Positions 33,731-45,309 are shown, counted from the first letter of the stretch. The stretch is 64,000 nucleotides of DNA from Isoetes taiwanensis (GCA_021234155.1 JAJEKV010000080.1:1782182-1846181); one strand, 5' to 3'. Translations and numbers: made by a program. The notes: a model not told the origin generated them from the letters alone.

Positions 33731-34281
33731 ATGAGGGAATGAGATATTTTTTCCATTAATTATAGATTGAAAAGTACGTACTACTCAGGTATTTGACCAA
33801 CTAAATGGATCAAATACCAGGAATAGGTAATAAGCATTCCAAAGAATAATGCATATAAGGTTCTAAAAACAGCAACATAAGAGTTGACCAAAAAGTGAAC
33901 AGACAATGTAGCAGATATTTTAACAGAGATAAGTAGCCGATTGAGATCTCTACATTATGCGTTAAAGGCATAAGTCTTGATAGCTGAGTACCTGAAAGCC
34001 TGGACGAAAAATATGATAATGAAAAAACAGATGAGGTTGGTCTTTATGAGTCAAGAAATGTAAAATGGTCAGAGAAGGAAGGCTACGAGATGAAATTGGT
34101 GTGCTTTCCCCAGTCCAAGCAATCCAGCAGATCAGAAACACAAGAAGTAGCCATTATGATCAATAAGTTTCCATAAGCATCTGCCTTTCCTCTATGGTAA
34201 TAATAGCATTCCCTATAGAATAAAAACTGTCTTTCTGTCATCTGCATGTTAATAGTATCCAGAAACCAGAGTGATGTATAC

Positions 34282-34906
34282 CAGGGATAGGTTCTATACG
34301 TACAAAATCAAAATTCCTGACGTATAAAGTCAAAAAATACGTATTTTTTAATAAAATAATGTATTTAACGATAAAACCCTCACGACCGAAAAAGGAAAAA
34401 AAAAGCGTCTGGAAAGCCGCGTGAAACTTTTCTGAAACTTTTTCGTCACCAACTGTGAACCGTCGCCAAAAAAAAAAAAAGAAAAAATTTTTCGAGGCGT
34501 TCAGACGTCTGTGAAACCTTCTGTTTAGCGTCTGTGAAAAAAAGTTCACAGACGCCAATTTGAATTAAAAAAAAAAAAAAAAAAAAAAAAATTTGAAATT
34601 CAAATTTCGCGTCTGTGAACGCTTACATTTTTCGTCTGCTGGAAAATTTTTCGCGTCAGACAAAATAGAAGGTTTACGCCTGAACCCCATTTTTTTTTTT
34701 TTCAGCGTCTGTGGTTTTACTATTTCGGCACGCTGAAAAAACTTTCAGCGTCTGACCAGAAGGTTTCACAGACGCCAAAAATCTTCCGACGGCCGAATTT
34801 TTTTTTTTTGTATTTTTTTTCGTTTTATACGGCAAATATGTGTCAGATCATACAATTCATAATGTATTCGTGATAAAACGTATAAAGCGTATTGAACCTA
34901 TCCCTG
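34282..34906. mobile_element. hAT-type MITE with 8-bp TSD and dense subterminal motifs
   Basis: Ends CAGGGATAGGTTC and GAACCTATCCCTG are perfect 13-bp inverted repeats. The 8-bp ATGTATAC lies at 34274-34281 and 34907-34914. CAGGG-type ends with 8-bp duplications are diagnostic of hAT elements. At 625 bp with no ORF it is non-autonomous. The interior carries about nine copies of GCGTCTG or its complement CAGACGC, some paired as GCGTCTGTGAA...TTCACAGACGC, plus several A/T homopolymers. It sits in the 3' UTR of LINE-A. Confidence 0.88.
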
Positions 34907-34914
34907 ATGTATAC

Positions 34915-35990
34915 ATTTGATATGTGCTCTTGCAAAACTCATATGCCCACTGGATTTCTGCAACTGGAAAATCTTCAAGCTTAGGAAGTATTCTGTCAGG
35001 TATCTTGGACTTCCAATAAAAATCCTCAAAGGCATTGACTTGAGTGTTTATCTGACCCAAATATCTGACTGCCTCTGTGTAATCGAAACTAGTATCCAGA
35101 TCCCTCTTGCAGAACTCCAGATACTCTAGCAGAATTATGAACAAAATTGCTGTTAGTATGTGAACAATGCAGTTTGAATAAACTAAAATTCCCATAGAAA
35201 TTGCCAATTCTATTCCATTTGTCATCGAAGGAATTATCTTCATTTTGCAATCTTTGAGCAGTAGCAGCATTTTGCAGATCATATACAATATTAATCTTAA
35301 TCCAAGGGATGGAGATTGGGTGTTTCCCATACAAACATCTGTTCCTTTGTTTCCAAATATTCCATAATATGATAAAAACAACAGTGTTATAGAAAGCATT
35401 ATTCTTTAAAAAGTATTCAATAAAAGAATTAGCTTTTTTAAATCTGAAGTTCTCCTTACATCAAATTAGGGAGGCTTTTATTGGCCATGAGCCAAATAAA
35501 ATATGATATCTTTGGGGTGCAGTAGGAAAGCCAGATATTTTTGCAAAGTCTAGAGTCCTTTTCGTCATTAATTTTCCAGTAAAGCTTAGCTTTTGAAGTC
35601 CTATCATTATTTGCAAGCATGTTGTAGATGGAAGAGACTTTGTAATTTGCTTTGCCTCTGCAAATCTAATCAGTAGCACAAGAGCTAGGGGTAATGCTGA
35701 GATTCAACAAAGAGGCTCTAATGTAATTGAAAAGTTTCTTATCAGATAAGGGGTCTCTTAACTTCCTCTTGAGCACAGTCCAAGTAATCCATCTGTTATC
35801 CTCTTGTAGATCACCAATGGTGGTAATCCCAACATTTTTCCATTTCTTGTAAATCCTTGGATGTTTGAATGCCAAAGGGATAGTCCTAGAATGAGAGAGA
35901 GCAGAATTCCAGAAAATTGAAGTATGCTTTTGGAAATTGTTGATCATCTGATGTTCAAAACAACCTGAGATTTTACTCCAAATGTCTGAA
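34915..35990 (-). pseudogene. LINE-A ORF2, C-terminal part
   Basis: Minus-strand reading continues after LINE-B: SDIWSKISGCFEHQM, GITTIGDLQEDNRWITW, then the region with HPKDIIFYL-type and ILWNIWKQRNRC motifs. These are typical of the sequence downstream of the RT in plant L1-like ORF2, near the zf-RVT domain. Several frameshifts and stops are present. Confidence 0.75.
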
Positions 35991-36893
35991 TTGCGAGCAA
36001 CAACATTTGAGTTGGCTTCAGATAAATGTCCAGGTATGGATGGTATCCCTGTAGAATTTTTTAAAAGGTATTGGGAATGGACGCCAGTAAGCATTATGGA
36101 GGCATACAAAGATTTGTGTACTTCACATCAATTTGATAGGATTTTGAATACGGGTTTGATTTCTCTTATTCCTAAAGTGAAAGAACCTGCGAGCATTCAT
36201 GATTGGCGCCCAATAACTCTTCTATCTACTATCTATAAAATTATTGCGAAAGCCTATGCAGAAAGACTTAAACAGGTTTTGGGATTGAGAATAGATGCGG
36301 CTCAGTCAGGCTTTCTTCCAGGTCGGCAAATTTTTCATAATATAGTGGTAGCATATGAAGGAGTTCATTGGGCCCAATGTTCAGGTCAAAATCTTCTATA
36401 TTTAAAATTGGATTTTGCTAAAGCTTATGATAGTGTGAAGTGGACTTTCTTGGATGCCATGCTTTTGAAATTGGGATTTGGGTCTGGTTTCCGATCTATG
36501 ATACATAAAATGTTGATTTCTGCTAAGCGGGTAGTACTGTATCATGGAGAACCATTGGTGCTTTTTCCAATTGAACGTGGAATAAGGCAAGGTTGCCCTT
36601 TAGCTCCTTTTTTATTTACTATAGTGGCAGAAGGACTTTCGCAACTATTGCATGAGGCTGAAAAGGATGGTTTGGTAAAGGGATTATTTGCAGACGATAC
36701 CTTCTTGCTAGTGGATGGTGAAGAGAATAATGTGCAGATAATCAAAAAGATTTTGGATATATTTTTAATTGCATCTGGTTGTCTCCTTAGGGCTAAGTGT
36801 AGTGCTTTATGGGTGGGGAAGGAAGCGGTTCCACATTTTTATATGAGTATGCCCGAAGGTTGTTGTACCATCCGCAAAAGACAAAGCTTCTAG
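35982..36893 (+). CDS. LINE-B reverse transcriptase (intact 303-aa frame)
   Basis: One open frame covers the L1-type RT core: SDKCPGMDGIPVEFFKRYW, LISLIPKVKEPASIHDWRPI, QSGFLPGRQIFHNI, LKLDFAKAYDSVKW (block A with catalytic Asp), RGIRQGCPLAPFLF, and GLFADDTFLL (catalytic A-D-D). It copies RNA into DNA at the nicked target in active LINEs. The N-terminal endonuclease is missing because the element is 5'-truncated. A frameshift follows at about 36890 (VPHFYMSMPEG), after which the frame at 36809-37078 continues with KLLGVPFG and WWRGPKLSLAGRIQ. The ORF is defective as a whole. Confidence 0.88.
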   Translation: MSELRATTFELASDKCPGMDGIPVEFFKRYWEWTPVSIMEAYKDLCTSHQFDRILNTGLISLIPKVKEPASIHDWRPITLLSTIYKIIAKAYAERLKQVLGLRIDAAQSGFLPGRQIFHNIVVAYEGVHWAQCSGQNLLYLKLDFAKAYDSVKWTFLDAMLLKLGFGSGFRSMIHKMLISAKRVVLYHGEPLVLFPIERGIRQGCPLAPFLFTIVAEGLSQLLHEAEKDGLVKGLFADDTFLLVDGEENNVQIIKKILDIFLIASGCLLRAKCSALWVGKEAVPHFYMSMPEGCCTIRKRQSF

Positions 36894-38402
36894 GAGTCCC
36901 CTTTGGTCTAGATATTGACATGAATGAAGCATGGGATGAAATTATCTTAAATTTACAAAGGCAACTGATTTGGTGGAGAGGTCCAAAGTTATCCTTGGCA
37001 GGTAGAATTCAAGTAGCTAAGTCATTATTGAACAATACGCATATTTATTTGGTTTGGTTCTATTGGCTCCACTTCTAAGTTTGCGAGATAAAAAAGATTG
37101 TAAGAGATTTTGTCCGGTGTACCGATCAAGGAGGCACCGTGAAGGTGGCGTGGAAGAAATGTATGTTGTTTAAACAACAAGGAGGACTTGGTATGTTGGA
37201 TCTTTCTTTACAGGGTAAGGTCTTAGCTTCTAAGCTATTGTTCAGTTTGTTGAAAGATGATTGTGCATCACCGTATGAAGTTACTTAAACAATCAAGAAA
37301 AGAGTGTATGGTTTTTCATAAGCGAGGTGTGAGAATTGAGCTCCCTTGGGCATTGTTATATCCATTGAAAGCTTATTCACATGCCTCTCCAGAGTACTGA
37401 AAGGCTTGCTTCAGGCCTGGAAGGTAGTCCAGCAGGTGATCCTTTCTATGGTTGCCTTTGTATACTCATGGACAACTACACCCAGTTGTAGAATTTATGC
37501 ATGCGCATTCCCAAGTGAGGTGGAGGAGAGCATGTATTATTTCTATTGAACAGTGGTATTTTGGTATTGACATTGCTCCTTGGCAATGGTTTCAGGAGAC
37601 ATATGGGTTGTTGGATAAAGATATCAGTATATGGGCTTATGTAGCAAGTGCTCTTCCTCTAATTAAGAAGGTGGGTAACAAGAGATGCTGGAACTTTGTT
37701 CAAGGTATTAAAGAAGGCAAGAAGCTAGTAAGTTCATGCTACAGATTGCTTACCTCCTCAAGTACTTTATCACCTTCTCGAAAATGGCACTTACAGACTT
37801 TGCCTTCTCAATGGCAATCCATCTGGAACCTTGTTTGGTATAAATATAATCCTCCAAAGGTAAATGTTCTACTTTGGCAGGTGATTCATCGCTCTTTGAG
37901 AGTTAATGAGATGGTTCATCGCTTTAAGCCGGGAGTAAGCCCACTTTGCCCAATGTGTGAGCGGTGCATTGAAACATTGGAGCACTGTTTATATTTGTGT
38001 GCAGAGCTGAGTAGTCTTAGGTCCTGGCTGCATTCTCTTTTTGGAGTATCTTTGGATAGTCAGCACTTTCTTTTGGGTATTTATCCAAATCGATTGGATT
38101 TGCTTCTAAAAGGATTGCATTTCACAAGACAAAGTCTTGGCTAATATGGAGTGTATGGAAGCGAAGGCGAAGAAAGGTCTTTTATGATAAAATATTTTCT
38201 TCTCAGGTGGTGCTTCAAGAAATTCGTAAGAAGTTGTATAATTGTTTTCAGATTTCCAATTGGCCTGATCGTATTAAAATTCCAATATGGAGTGATTATC
38301 TAAAAGTGATTGATGCTTCAGGGACATTTCTTACTTCTGGAAGTACTTTGTAATATTTTGAGTGTATAATATGAAGTAAAACACGTTCTCCAAAAAAAAA
38401 AA
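35990..38402 (+). mobile_element. LINE-B, 5'-truncated, inserted into LINE-A in opposite orientation
   Basis: Begins within ORF2 just before the RT and ends in a poly(A) run at 38392-38402. On the minus strand the LINE-A frame reads PIMRN up to the right junction and SDIWSK from the left junction; joining them restores ATG-AGA-AAT-TCA-GAC without a gap. Only about 3 bp of target sequence is duplicated. Confidence 0.85.
36809..38144 (+). pseudogene. LINE-B ORF2 downstream region with zf-RVT domain
   Basis: After the frameshift the reading passes KLLGVPFGLDIDMNEAW, LSLAGRIQVAKSLL, GGLGMLDLSLQGKVLASKLL. It ends in the 37452-38144 frame with WNLVWYKYNPPKVNVLLWQV and the zinc motif CPMCERCIETLEHCLYLC. 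This is the zf-RVT domain found at the end of plant L1 ORF2. Two to three frameshifts and stops lie at 37080-37450. Confidence 0.82.
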
Positions 38403-40254
38403 TATATATATTTCTCATGATGGGCGAGATGTTTGGAGCAGGCTGGATTATGAAGAAAGCAGATGAAGGAAGATTGTGTTTAACAGTAGGATGACCTTTA
38501 AATTTGCATTTATCTAGCCAATATTTAATAAAGACAGTGGCTGGATTATTTTTTTGGAAAAGAGCTCTCCAGATATATTTGCCAACTAAGGTAGAGCCTT
38601 GTAGGAAAAGGCTTTTGCAGCCAATACCACCCCTTGATTTGGGTTTAGTTAAATAGTTCCAATTGATTAGATGTCGTTTTTCCCTAGATGAAGTTCCTGA
38701 TAATTTTTTCCAACTAAAGATAAACAGATTTGGGTGCAAGCAATGCAGAGGAGAAATAGATATGAGAACTTGCAATAACAGCATTTGCAATAATAATCCT
38801 TCCAGCGAGAGAGAGAGACAATTGCCATAATTATTCAATTTCTTTTTTATTCTGGTGATAATTGGATTCCACAGATCCTTAATATTATTGTCTAAAGAAA
38901 GTGGTAACCCCAGAAGTTTGTAGCTTGTGAGGAATTTAAACAATTAATTCCACATATACTTTGTTGCTCTATTTCACCAATTATGCTGCATTTGCTGAAA
39001 TTGAGAAAGATACCAGAGGCTGCACTAAAGCTAGAGATAATATCCAGATAAGCAGAGATGTTGGAACTGTCATTTTTGAGAAAACTAAATGAGTCATCAG
39101 CATATTGCAAGATATTCATGTTGGTAATATTATCAGGTAAGATCAAACCCGCAATATTCCCTAAACTTTATTGATGATTAATGACTATTGCAAAAATTTT
39201 AGTGACAGCAATGAAGATGTAGGGAGCCAAAGGGCAGCCTTGTCTGACCCCTCTGGCTAAAGAGAAGAAAGGTCCAGGGGAGCTATTGATTAGCACAGTA
39301 GACTGGGATCGATAATTTAGACCATATATCAATTTAATGATTTTATCAGAAAAACCAAGCTTGCCAAGGGCATAATCAATAAATTTCCAGTGAACGGTAT
39401 CAAAGGCTTTAGAAAAGTCCAATTTCAGAAGAACACAAATTTGGCTAGTATGCTTGTTCCAATGAAGACCTTCAACAACAACAATGTAGTTATCTAGAAT
39501 ATATCTATTAGGTAGAAATGCAGATTGAGAAAGACTGATATTATTTTGAAGATGATCTTTAACTCGATTGGCAATAATTTTGGCACAGACCTTATATGAA
39601 GTATTGGTCAGAGATATTGGTCTCCAGTCTAAAAAGCTTTTGGATCCTCATTTTTGGGGATTAAAGAAATAAGTCCAGCAGAGATGGCAGGGTGAAGATG
39701 ATTGGATAGCCAGAAACCATGGACCATTCTAATAAAATCACATTGAATAACATCCCAGAAGTCATCAGGACCAGGACTCTTTCCTTTAGCAAGGGATCTT
39801 AGAGTGTTGTAGACCTCTTCAAGACTCGGAGGGGTAGACATATTATCATTCAGATGACCATTGTCATAATGAATCTGCTGATGAAGGAGGTTCTCCACCA
39901 TGCCAAACAAAATATTTGCCTTACTGACAGTGGAAGGATCATTGAGATGATCAGAGAAAAGCTCACAATATTTGTTATTGAAGAAATTAGAGATATCAGA
40001 GTGGCTGTCCAATATGACATTGTTATCATTATGAACTTTTGAAATATTCCATTTCAAAAGCTTATTCTTGGCCGCCCTAAAGAAAAACTTGGAGTTACCC
40101 TTATCCATGTTAGCATAGTACTTCAATTTACAACTTATTGGAGCACCTTTGGCTTCAATATCTTCAATCACTTTGATTGCATTTTCTAGATTTCCTTCCA
40201 GCAAATGGAGGCTGAGATTGAGGGGGTCCTATTGAAGCTGCATTCTCACCTGTT
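38403..40254 (-). pseudogene. LINE-A ORF2, reverse transcriptase
   Basis: Minus strand: SLAKGKSPGPDDFWDVIQ and GLISLIPKNEDP (39629-40204), DFSKAFDTVHWKFID and RGVRQGCPLAPYIF (39168-39422), LQYADDSFSFLKND with the catalytic YADD (38892-39146), then KLLGLPLSLDNN, KPKSRGGIGCKSLFLQG (38296-38943). The order is that of a plant L1 RT. Gaps and frameshifts separate the pieces. It differs clearly from LINE-B, so the two are different LINE lineages. Confidence 0.87.
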
Positions 40255-40899
40255 TAATCTCTTGATTTGATCATGATGAGCTTTAGCCCAACTTTTAATC
40301 CAGTCCTTACAGGCTTTAATATCTGAATAAAATTCTTGCATAGAGCTAAGTTGTTCAAACTGACTCTTGGGAGGTTGGAGTAAAAGGCTTTAAATTCAGA
40401 GCAGAAGGTCTCAAATTTGAGGAGAGAATAATTAAATTTAAAGGGGATGTTGCCTTGCCTCTTTAACACCACTTCATGTTTAATAGATAGGAATTGAGGT
40501 TGGTGATCAGGAATGGAGGTGCATTCATCACTAGTTATCAAACAATTATCCCAGAAATCATTGCTCAGATTGGTAATGTAAAATCTGTCAAGGGCACAGT
40601 AGACACTTTTGTTACCATCCTGCTTGTTACTCCAAGTAAATTTAGCAGTGGAAGAGGGAATATGATGCAGAAGATGATTATCCATAAGGTTATTCCATGA
40701 AATCTTCTCTCTGCAAGACAAGTTAAGATGCTTGCCTAATTTGAGATCCCAAGTAGGGGTGTTGTTAAAATTCCTCTCAAGATCCAAGTTGAGATATCTT
40801 GATTTTGAAGCCAATTATCTATATTCAACCATAGAATTTCTCTGTCTCTTGAGAGTTGAGGCTTAAATATTTAAAATTCCAAACCTGTTTTCATTCTAG
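40254..40899 (-). pseudogene. LINE-A ORF2, endonuclease C-terminal half
   Basis: Minus strand: LNIDNWLQNQDISTW, NTPTWDLKLGKHLNL, then FTWSNKQDGNKSVYCALDRF and DHQPQFLSIKHE. These are the later motifs of APE-type endonucleases of LINEs (the N-x-FTW...LDRF block and the S-D-H motif). Confidence 0.78.
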
Positions 40900-41911
40900 A
40901 ATGGGACTCGCATGAAACCAACAAACTTAGACTTGCTTCTCATTCATCTCAGCAGATTTTCTACAATGGTGGATAGTGGGTAGCCGCACACATGCGAACT
41001 ACCCATAAAAAATAAAGGGAAAATCCAATTATATCATTTGGACCCCAACAAAATACAATGCTGATAGAGACTGGGCTAGTGTACCTGCCGAAAGCTTATC
41101 ACCGGGATTAAAAAACCCCGCCCTTTCGGGTTTTCGAGGAAAAACCCTAGTGATAAGCCTTCGGCAAGGGGCTTGGACAAACATAAGGCATAAAAATCGC
41201 TCCCAAAACCCACGAATGGAAAAGTCGAAACAGATGCCGCCGCTAACACATGCACCGCACATCACCAACAAAACAACAAGACAAAACAAACCTCCCAGTG
41301 GAGGGGTGATTCTGTGGCGTGCCACGCGATAAAAATACAATAACAAAGAAGGGGGAGGGTGGGTTCAAAGAGAATAAGGTACTGCTGAGAAGAGGAAGCG
41401 CATGAGAAGTCGAGCGTAAACGATGCCTAAAATAGCTAACTCCCAACGAACGAGCATGCGCCGCCCATGCATGCAAAACATGCATGCTCGTCCCCATTCT
41501 AGAATGGCGATCCGATGTCTCTCGGATCGATGGGATTCTAGAATGGGACTACATGAAACCAAACAAACCGCCTCAAATACCAAAGGACTTCCTTAACAAA
41601 CTAGAATCGAGGGGACGAAGGTCACCGGGATGAAGGCTAAAAAGGCCGAAAAGGACAAAGATGAAAGAAAGCGCCAAATTAGCCAAACCAGGCAGGAAGA
41701 AGCCCTCCCCCGCCTCGAAACAATTCAAAGAGAATAAGGTACTCTTTGAGAGAGAAGAGGAAGCGCCGATGAGAAGTCGAAGCAGAAACGTGCCTAAAAT
41801 AGCGAACTCCCAACCAGAACGAGCATGCGCCGCCCGCATGCATGCAAAACATGCATGCTCGTCCCATTCTAGAATGGCGATCCGATGTCTCGGATCGATG
41901 GGATTAGAGGA
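40900..41911. mobile_element. Palindrome-rich inverted-repeat element inside LINE-A endonuclease
   Basis: Contains TTCTAGAATGGGAC near 40903 and 41533 and its complement GTCCC(C)ATTCTAGAA near 41493 and 41861. Two tandem diverged halves (about 41366-41545 and 41729-41908) share GAGAATAAGGTACT, CGAACGAGCATGCGCCGCCC-like words, the palindrome GCATGCATG-CAAAA-CATGCATGC and GGCGATCCGATGTCTCGGATCG. It is flanked by LINE-A endonuclease on both sides. No transposase is seen. Exact ends and duplication could not be fixed. Confidence 0.6.
41092..41167. other. Hairpin carrying a LINE 3'-end motif
   Basis: GCCGAAAGCTTATCAC pairs with GTGATAAGCCTTCGGC with one mismatch. The loop holds ATTAAAAAACCCCGCCC and GGGTTTTCGAGG, whose complement is the CCTCGAAAACCC...GGGTTTTTTAAT hairpin near the 3' end of the GC-rich LINE at 62018-62050. 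An inner AAAACCC/GGGTTTT stem is kept in both. Confidence 0.65.
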
Positions 41912-42102
41912 GAAAGTGACAGCCTGCCAAGATTTGCAAGGGCTGTTAAATAGTGATATGCTTCAGGTTTTTCCAGATGATACATAGACCACCTGAGGTA
42001 CATGTAGCTTCAATCCAAATAGAAGCATTACCTGGAGATATCCAACCTGCCAGGTTTGAGCATTCAAATTGAGGTAACCTCAATTCCTGTAACATAATGA
42101 TA
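41912..42102 (-). pseudogene. LINE-A ORF2, endonuclease middle segment
   Basis: Minus strand continues exactly from the Helitron junction: DIIMLQELRLPQFECSNLAG then GNASIWIEATCTSGGLCIIW. The Q-E motif is the metal-binding Glu region of the endonuclease. It is cut on the other side by the inverted-repeat element. Confidence 0.82.
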
Positions 42103-42119
42103 TCTATTGTTTAAATTTG

Positions 42120-43970
42120 GTTTTTCCGGCAATCCTTAAACTTTTTGGATTTTATTTTCAGGTTATTTTCCCAAGGTTTTAAAGCTTTTAGTTGCCGGAA
42201 AAACTTTCTGGTAATCCAAAAAATCGGGTATGTGGATTTTCTTATTATTTGGATAGCGTTTTGGATTATTTCTGCTTTTGGAGGACTTGGCGGATTCCTC
42301 TGCATGTAGGCCACGAAGATTAGGCCACGAAGATGATTCATGTTTTGTCATTATCCGCCAAAATATTGCGTCTGTTGTATAATTTTTCTTGCTTTTGATT
42401 TCTTGCGGATATAGCAGAGAGGGAGCCGATTCGAAAATTGGGGCTCTCCACGATGCCCTATAGTTGCTTGGTCCCCGTTTTGAGGTATTTACATGATAAT
42501 AATGCAATTGGAGGAAGAAACCATGATCGATGGAGTTTGAGAACTCCCAACTGATGCTTGAGCAGATAAAATCTTCTAGATCTTTTATGGTTTCTCTCCA
42601 CATATAGGAACATTTTGGGCCATCAGAAGACTATCACAAGGATTATTTTGAGCCATCAGAAGACTATGACAAGGATTACATCGCCTTCTAGGTGAGTTGC
42701 CGCCACTGTATCATTTTTTGTAGGGTTTTTTTGTTGACGAGAGGCACATATAGATTTTGGATTCATGAATCCCTCATGTGCTCAATTTTTTTTTTAGGTT
42801 GATTATTCTGTGGTGCAGCAAGAGTTTTGTTGAAGCTTTTGGCACTCAATCTTGATGTGTAGATGAAATGCAGAAGAAGTAATTACGGCAGTTATTGATT
42901 AAATAAGCTGCTAATGTTGTTTCGGCAAAAATAGTTTATTGATTAAGCTCGATTTTATTGTAGGGAGGTTAAATCTTGGGTTTCCAAAGATATCTTGAGG
43001 TAATTATGTTTATTCCTTGGATTGTTTATGTAGGCAACAATTCCTGTATGCAGATACTGCGACAGAGGCGGCAGATGCAGTTTCCACTTCCTTTCACAAG
43101 CAACAAATGCAGTTTGCACTTCAAAGGATGAAAGCAATCAAACCATGATGTCATACAATATATCAAGGTAACAGGTAAGAATTAGAGTGTTGCATTTTAG
43201 TGAAGTATTGATTTTGTGAGATGTTAGAAACCTTAATGCAGATTGCTAGAATCAATGTAGTTAGATTCTTAGAATGAATGTAGTTGTATCCAGTCAATAT
43301 GAATAGGATGCATTCGCATCAATGGACATCAAGACGAGCAATTGTACTACTATTTCAGCTATAGAATGTAGTTACCCCATGCCCTTGCATCAGGTAATGC
43401 GAGTGTGTATTCCATTGGTGGCCTTCAGATTGATGCATCACCTGCACTTCTAATATCTCCGAATTTTGTGAACGGATACAGAAGGCTCATGTTGACTTAG
43501 TTTTGTAAATTGATAGTTTTACCATAGATGTTGATTTGAAATTCTTGACTCTTAGTTACTGCAATGTATTCTTTGCATTACCCTTAGAGCGCATTCTGAC
43601 TAAGTTCTATGGGTCATACAAAGACCAACAAATGCAGATGCAAAGAAATTTGTGGTAGAAACAGGAATGCAACAATCTATCAACGTCAACACCATGAATC
43701 CAAATATTTCATAAGTAGATTTCTGTTCATTATAATTTTGTAGTCTCCAATGTATGAATCTCTCTTTTTCCATTATGTTAGTCTGCAGTATGAAGCCACT
43801 GCATTGTCACAGCCAAGACATGTATGTGTTGATTATTAACAACAAAAAGAATTATGTGCAAGGGTTGAAATCAGCTAGCCTAATGTGGAGCATATTTGCA
43901 CATTGTTCCTTCCATTCCTCTCTTGGTTCCCCTCCAGATATAACTAGGCATTGTACAGTTGTCTACGTAT
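42120..43970. other. Helitron interior, no gene recognised
   Basis: The minus-strand ORF at 42163-42603 (146 aa) has no recognisable domain. The rest is AT-rich. This may be captured host sequence, but I cannot trace its source. Confidence 0.35.
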
Positions 43971-43975
43971 GATTG

Positions 43976-43993
43976 TATTTATGCCCGGCAAGT
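43976..43993 (+). repeat. Half of a second Helitron terminal hairpin
   Basis: TATTTATGCCCGGCAAG is nearly identical to TATTTATGCCCGGCAAC at 47399-47415, the upstream arm of the true 3' hairpin. It then diverges. This suggests a broken, bypassed terminator from an older copy. Confidence 0.5.
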
Positions 43994-44639
43994 GACAGTG
44001 ACAGTTTAAAAAGCTTCAGCAAATGATGAATATTTGAAGGTAACAAATACCATTGAGTTTTTTTTAGCATGCTAAACTATATTTTGTTGCTATTACAAGC
44101 AGCATTGCTCTGCTCAGCATTGAAAAGGGCATTTGATCCCTCAATTTTTTGCAAATGGGTTCCTGTCAGATCTTCAAGAAGGCTCCTGCCGTAAGCCATG
44201 GTAGTCATTTTTCTCATGCTCTCCTTTTGTTAGAGTTTGAAGTGTCGCTGAGTATAGCAGTAATGTCGCTGATGATTAGAGGTGGCTTGGTTTTCTTTGC
44301 TGTCTAGCCTGTACAGGGCAACATCGGTCAATATTATGTTTAAGGTCAAATGTTTTTTTTCTTGCATTCATCTCTTTGTTTCTTCGCTTTATTTCGTTCG
44401 ATTTCAAGCTCATTTTTTACTTAACAAGATTAGTCCGTGGATTCTTCATACAGCAAATATACTTCTATTTGTTTCTGACCGGCTTTCATCCCAATATTTT
44501 GCAGGTCCGGAACAGAACATTTGATTATGTAGTGGACCGGGAGAGGGGTTTTCAGTAAACATACCATGGGGTTGTGCAGGAATTGGTAATAATGATTACC
44601 TACTTGCGTTTATCCATATCGTGCTTCTGATAGGAGTTC

Positions 44640-45175
44640 GTTGGGGCCTTGCTTTATCTCACCAATGCTAGACCCAATTTCGTCCATGCATCATCCTAAA
44701 GTTCTGCATTGGAAAGCAGCTGAACGAATCCTACATTATCTCAGAGGGAGTTAATGTACCAAAGTTGCCAATCCTACTCTTGTGCTTTCCTCATTCTGAT
44801 ATTGCATCTACAGATCTTGAGTAAAGAAACTGTATTACAGGATGTCTCTTTCTTTGGAAGCAATCCTATGAGTTGGGGCTCTAAGTGCTATTGAAGCTGA
44901 AGTCAAAGCCTTGATTACAACAGTTGGTTCACTTCCATGAAAATTTGAGATTTGTTTCAAACCTGCAGCAATCTATTGGATAACAGTGGAGCAATTACTC
45001 ATGCAAAAGACTATAAGATGCACTGGCAAAAGACTCATGGATATTAATTGTTAAAGCGCAGCTTCAAAATGGCTCCCTCTCCCTCTCCCTCTCCCTCTCC
45101 CTCTCTCTCAAACATCAAGTTGCTGATAGTTTCATAAAACCGCTTGGAGGACATCATTTCAGTCACATAAAACAA
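44640..45175 (+). pseudogene. Ty1/copia RNase H fragment inside the Helitron
   Basis: Frames give VLHWKAAERILHYLRGS (copia pre-RNase-H block), DNSGAI-x-HAKDYKMH-x-KTHGY (variant of the D-N-x-x-A-I...RTKHID block) and HQVADSFIKPL (variant of Q-V-A-D-I-F-T-K-P-L). The order and spacing match the C-terminal end of a copia polyprotein. Numerous stops and frameshifts are present. It is either captured by the Helitron or a later insertion that decayed. Confidence 0.75.
45071..45112 (+). repeat. (CTCCCT)n microsatellite
   Basis: About six uninterrupted CTCCCT units ending in CTCTCTC, within the copia fragment. Confidence 0.9.
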
Positions 45176-45309
45176 CCCTTGCATGTTCTGCCCTACTATC
45201 ATCCGTGGGGTTGTGATATTCTTCTAGCTCTTCTCCTATCCAGGGGCATTTGTATTTTGTGTTAGTCTTTTTTTTAGTTCATCCCATGCAATAACATTTT
45301 GGAATTTCA

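Noticed and set aside
42163-42603. 146-aa minus-strand frame in the Helitron as a captured gene
   Set aside because: It overlaps another frame in the same region and shows no domain or exon-like borders. I cannot support coding.
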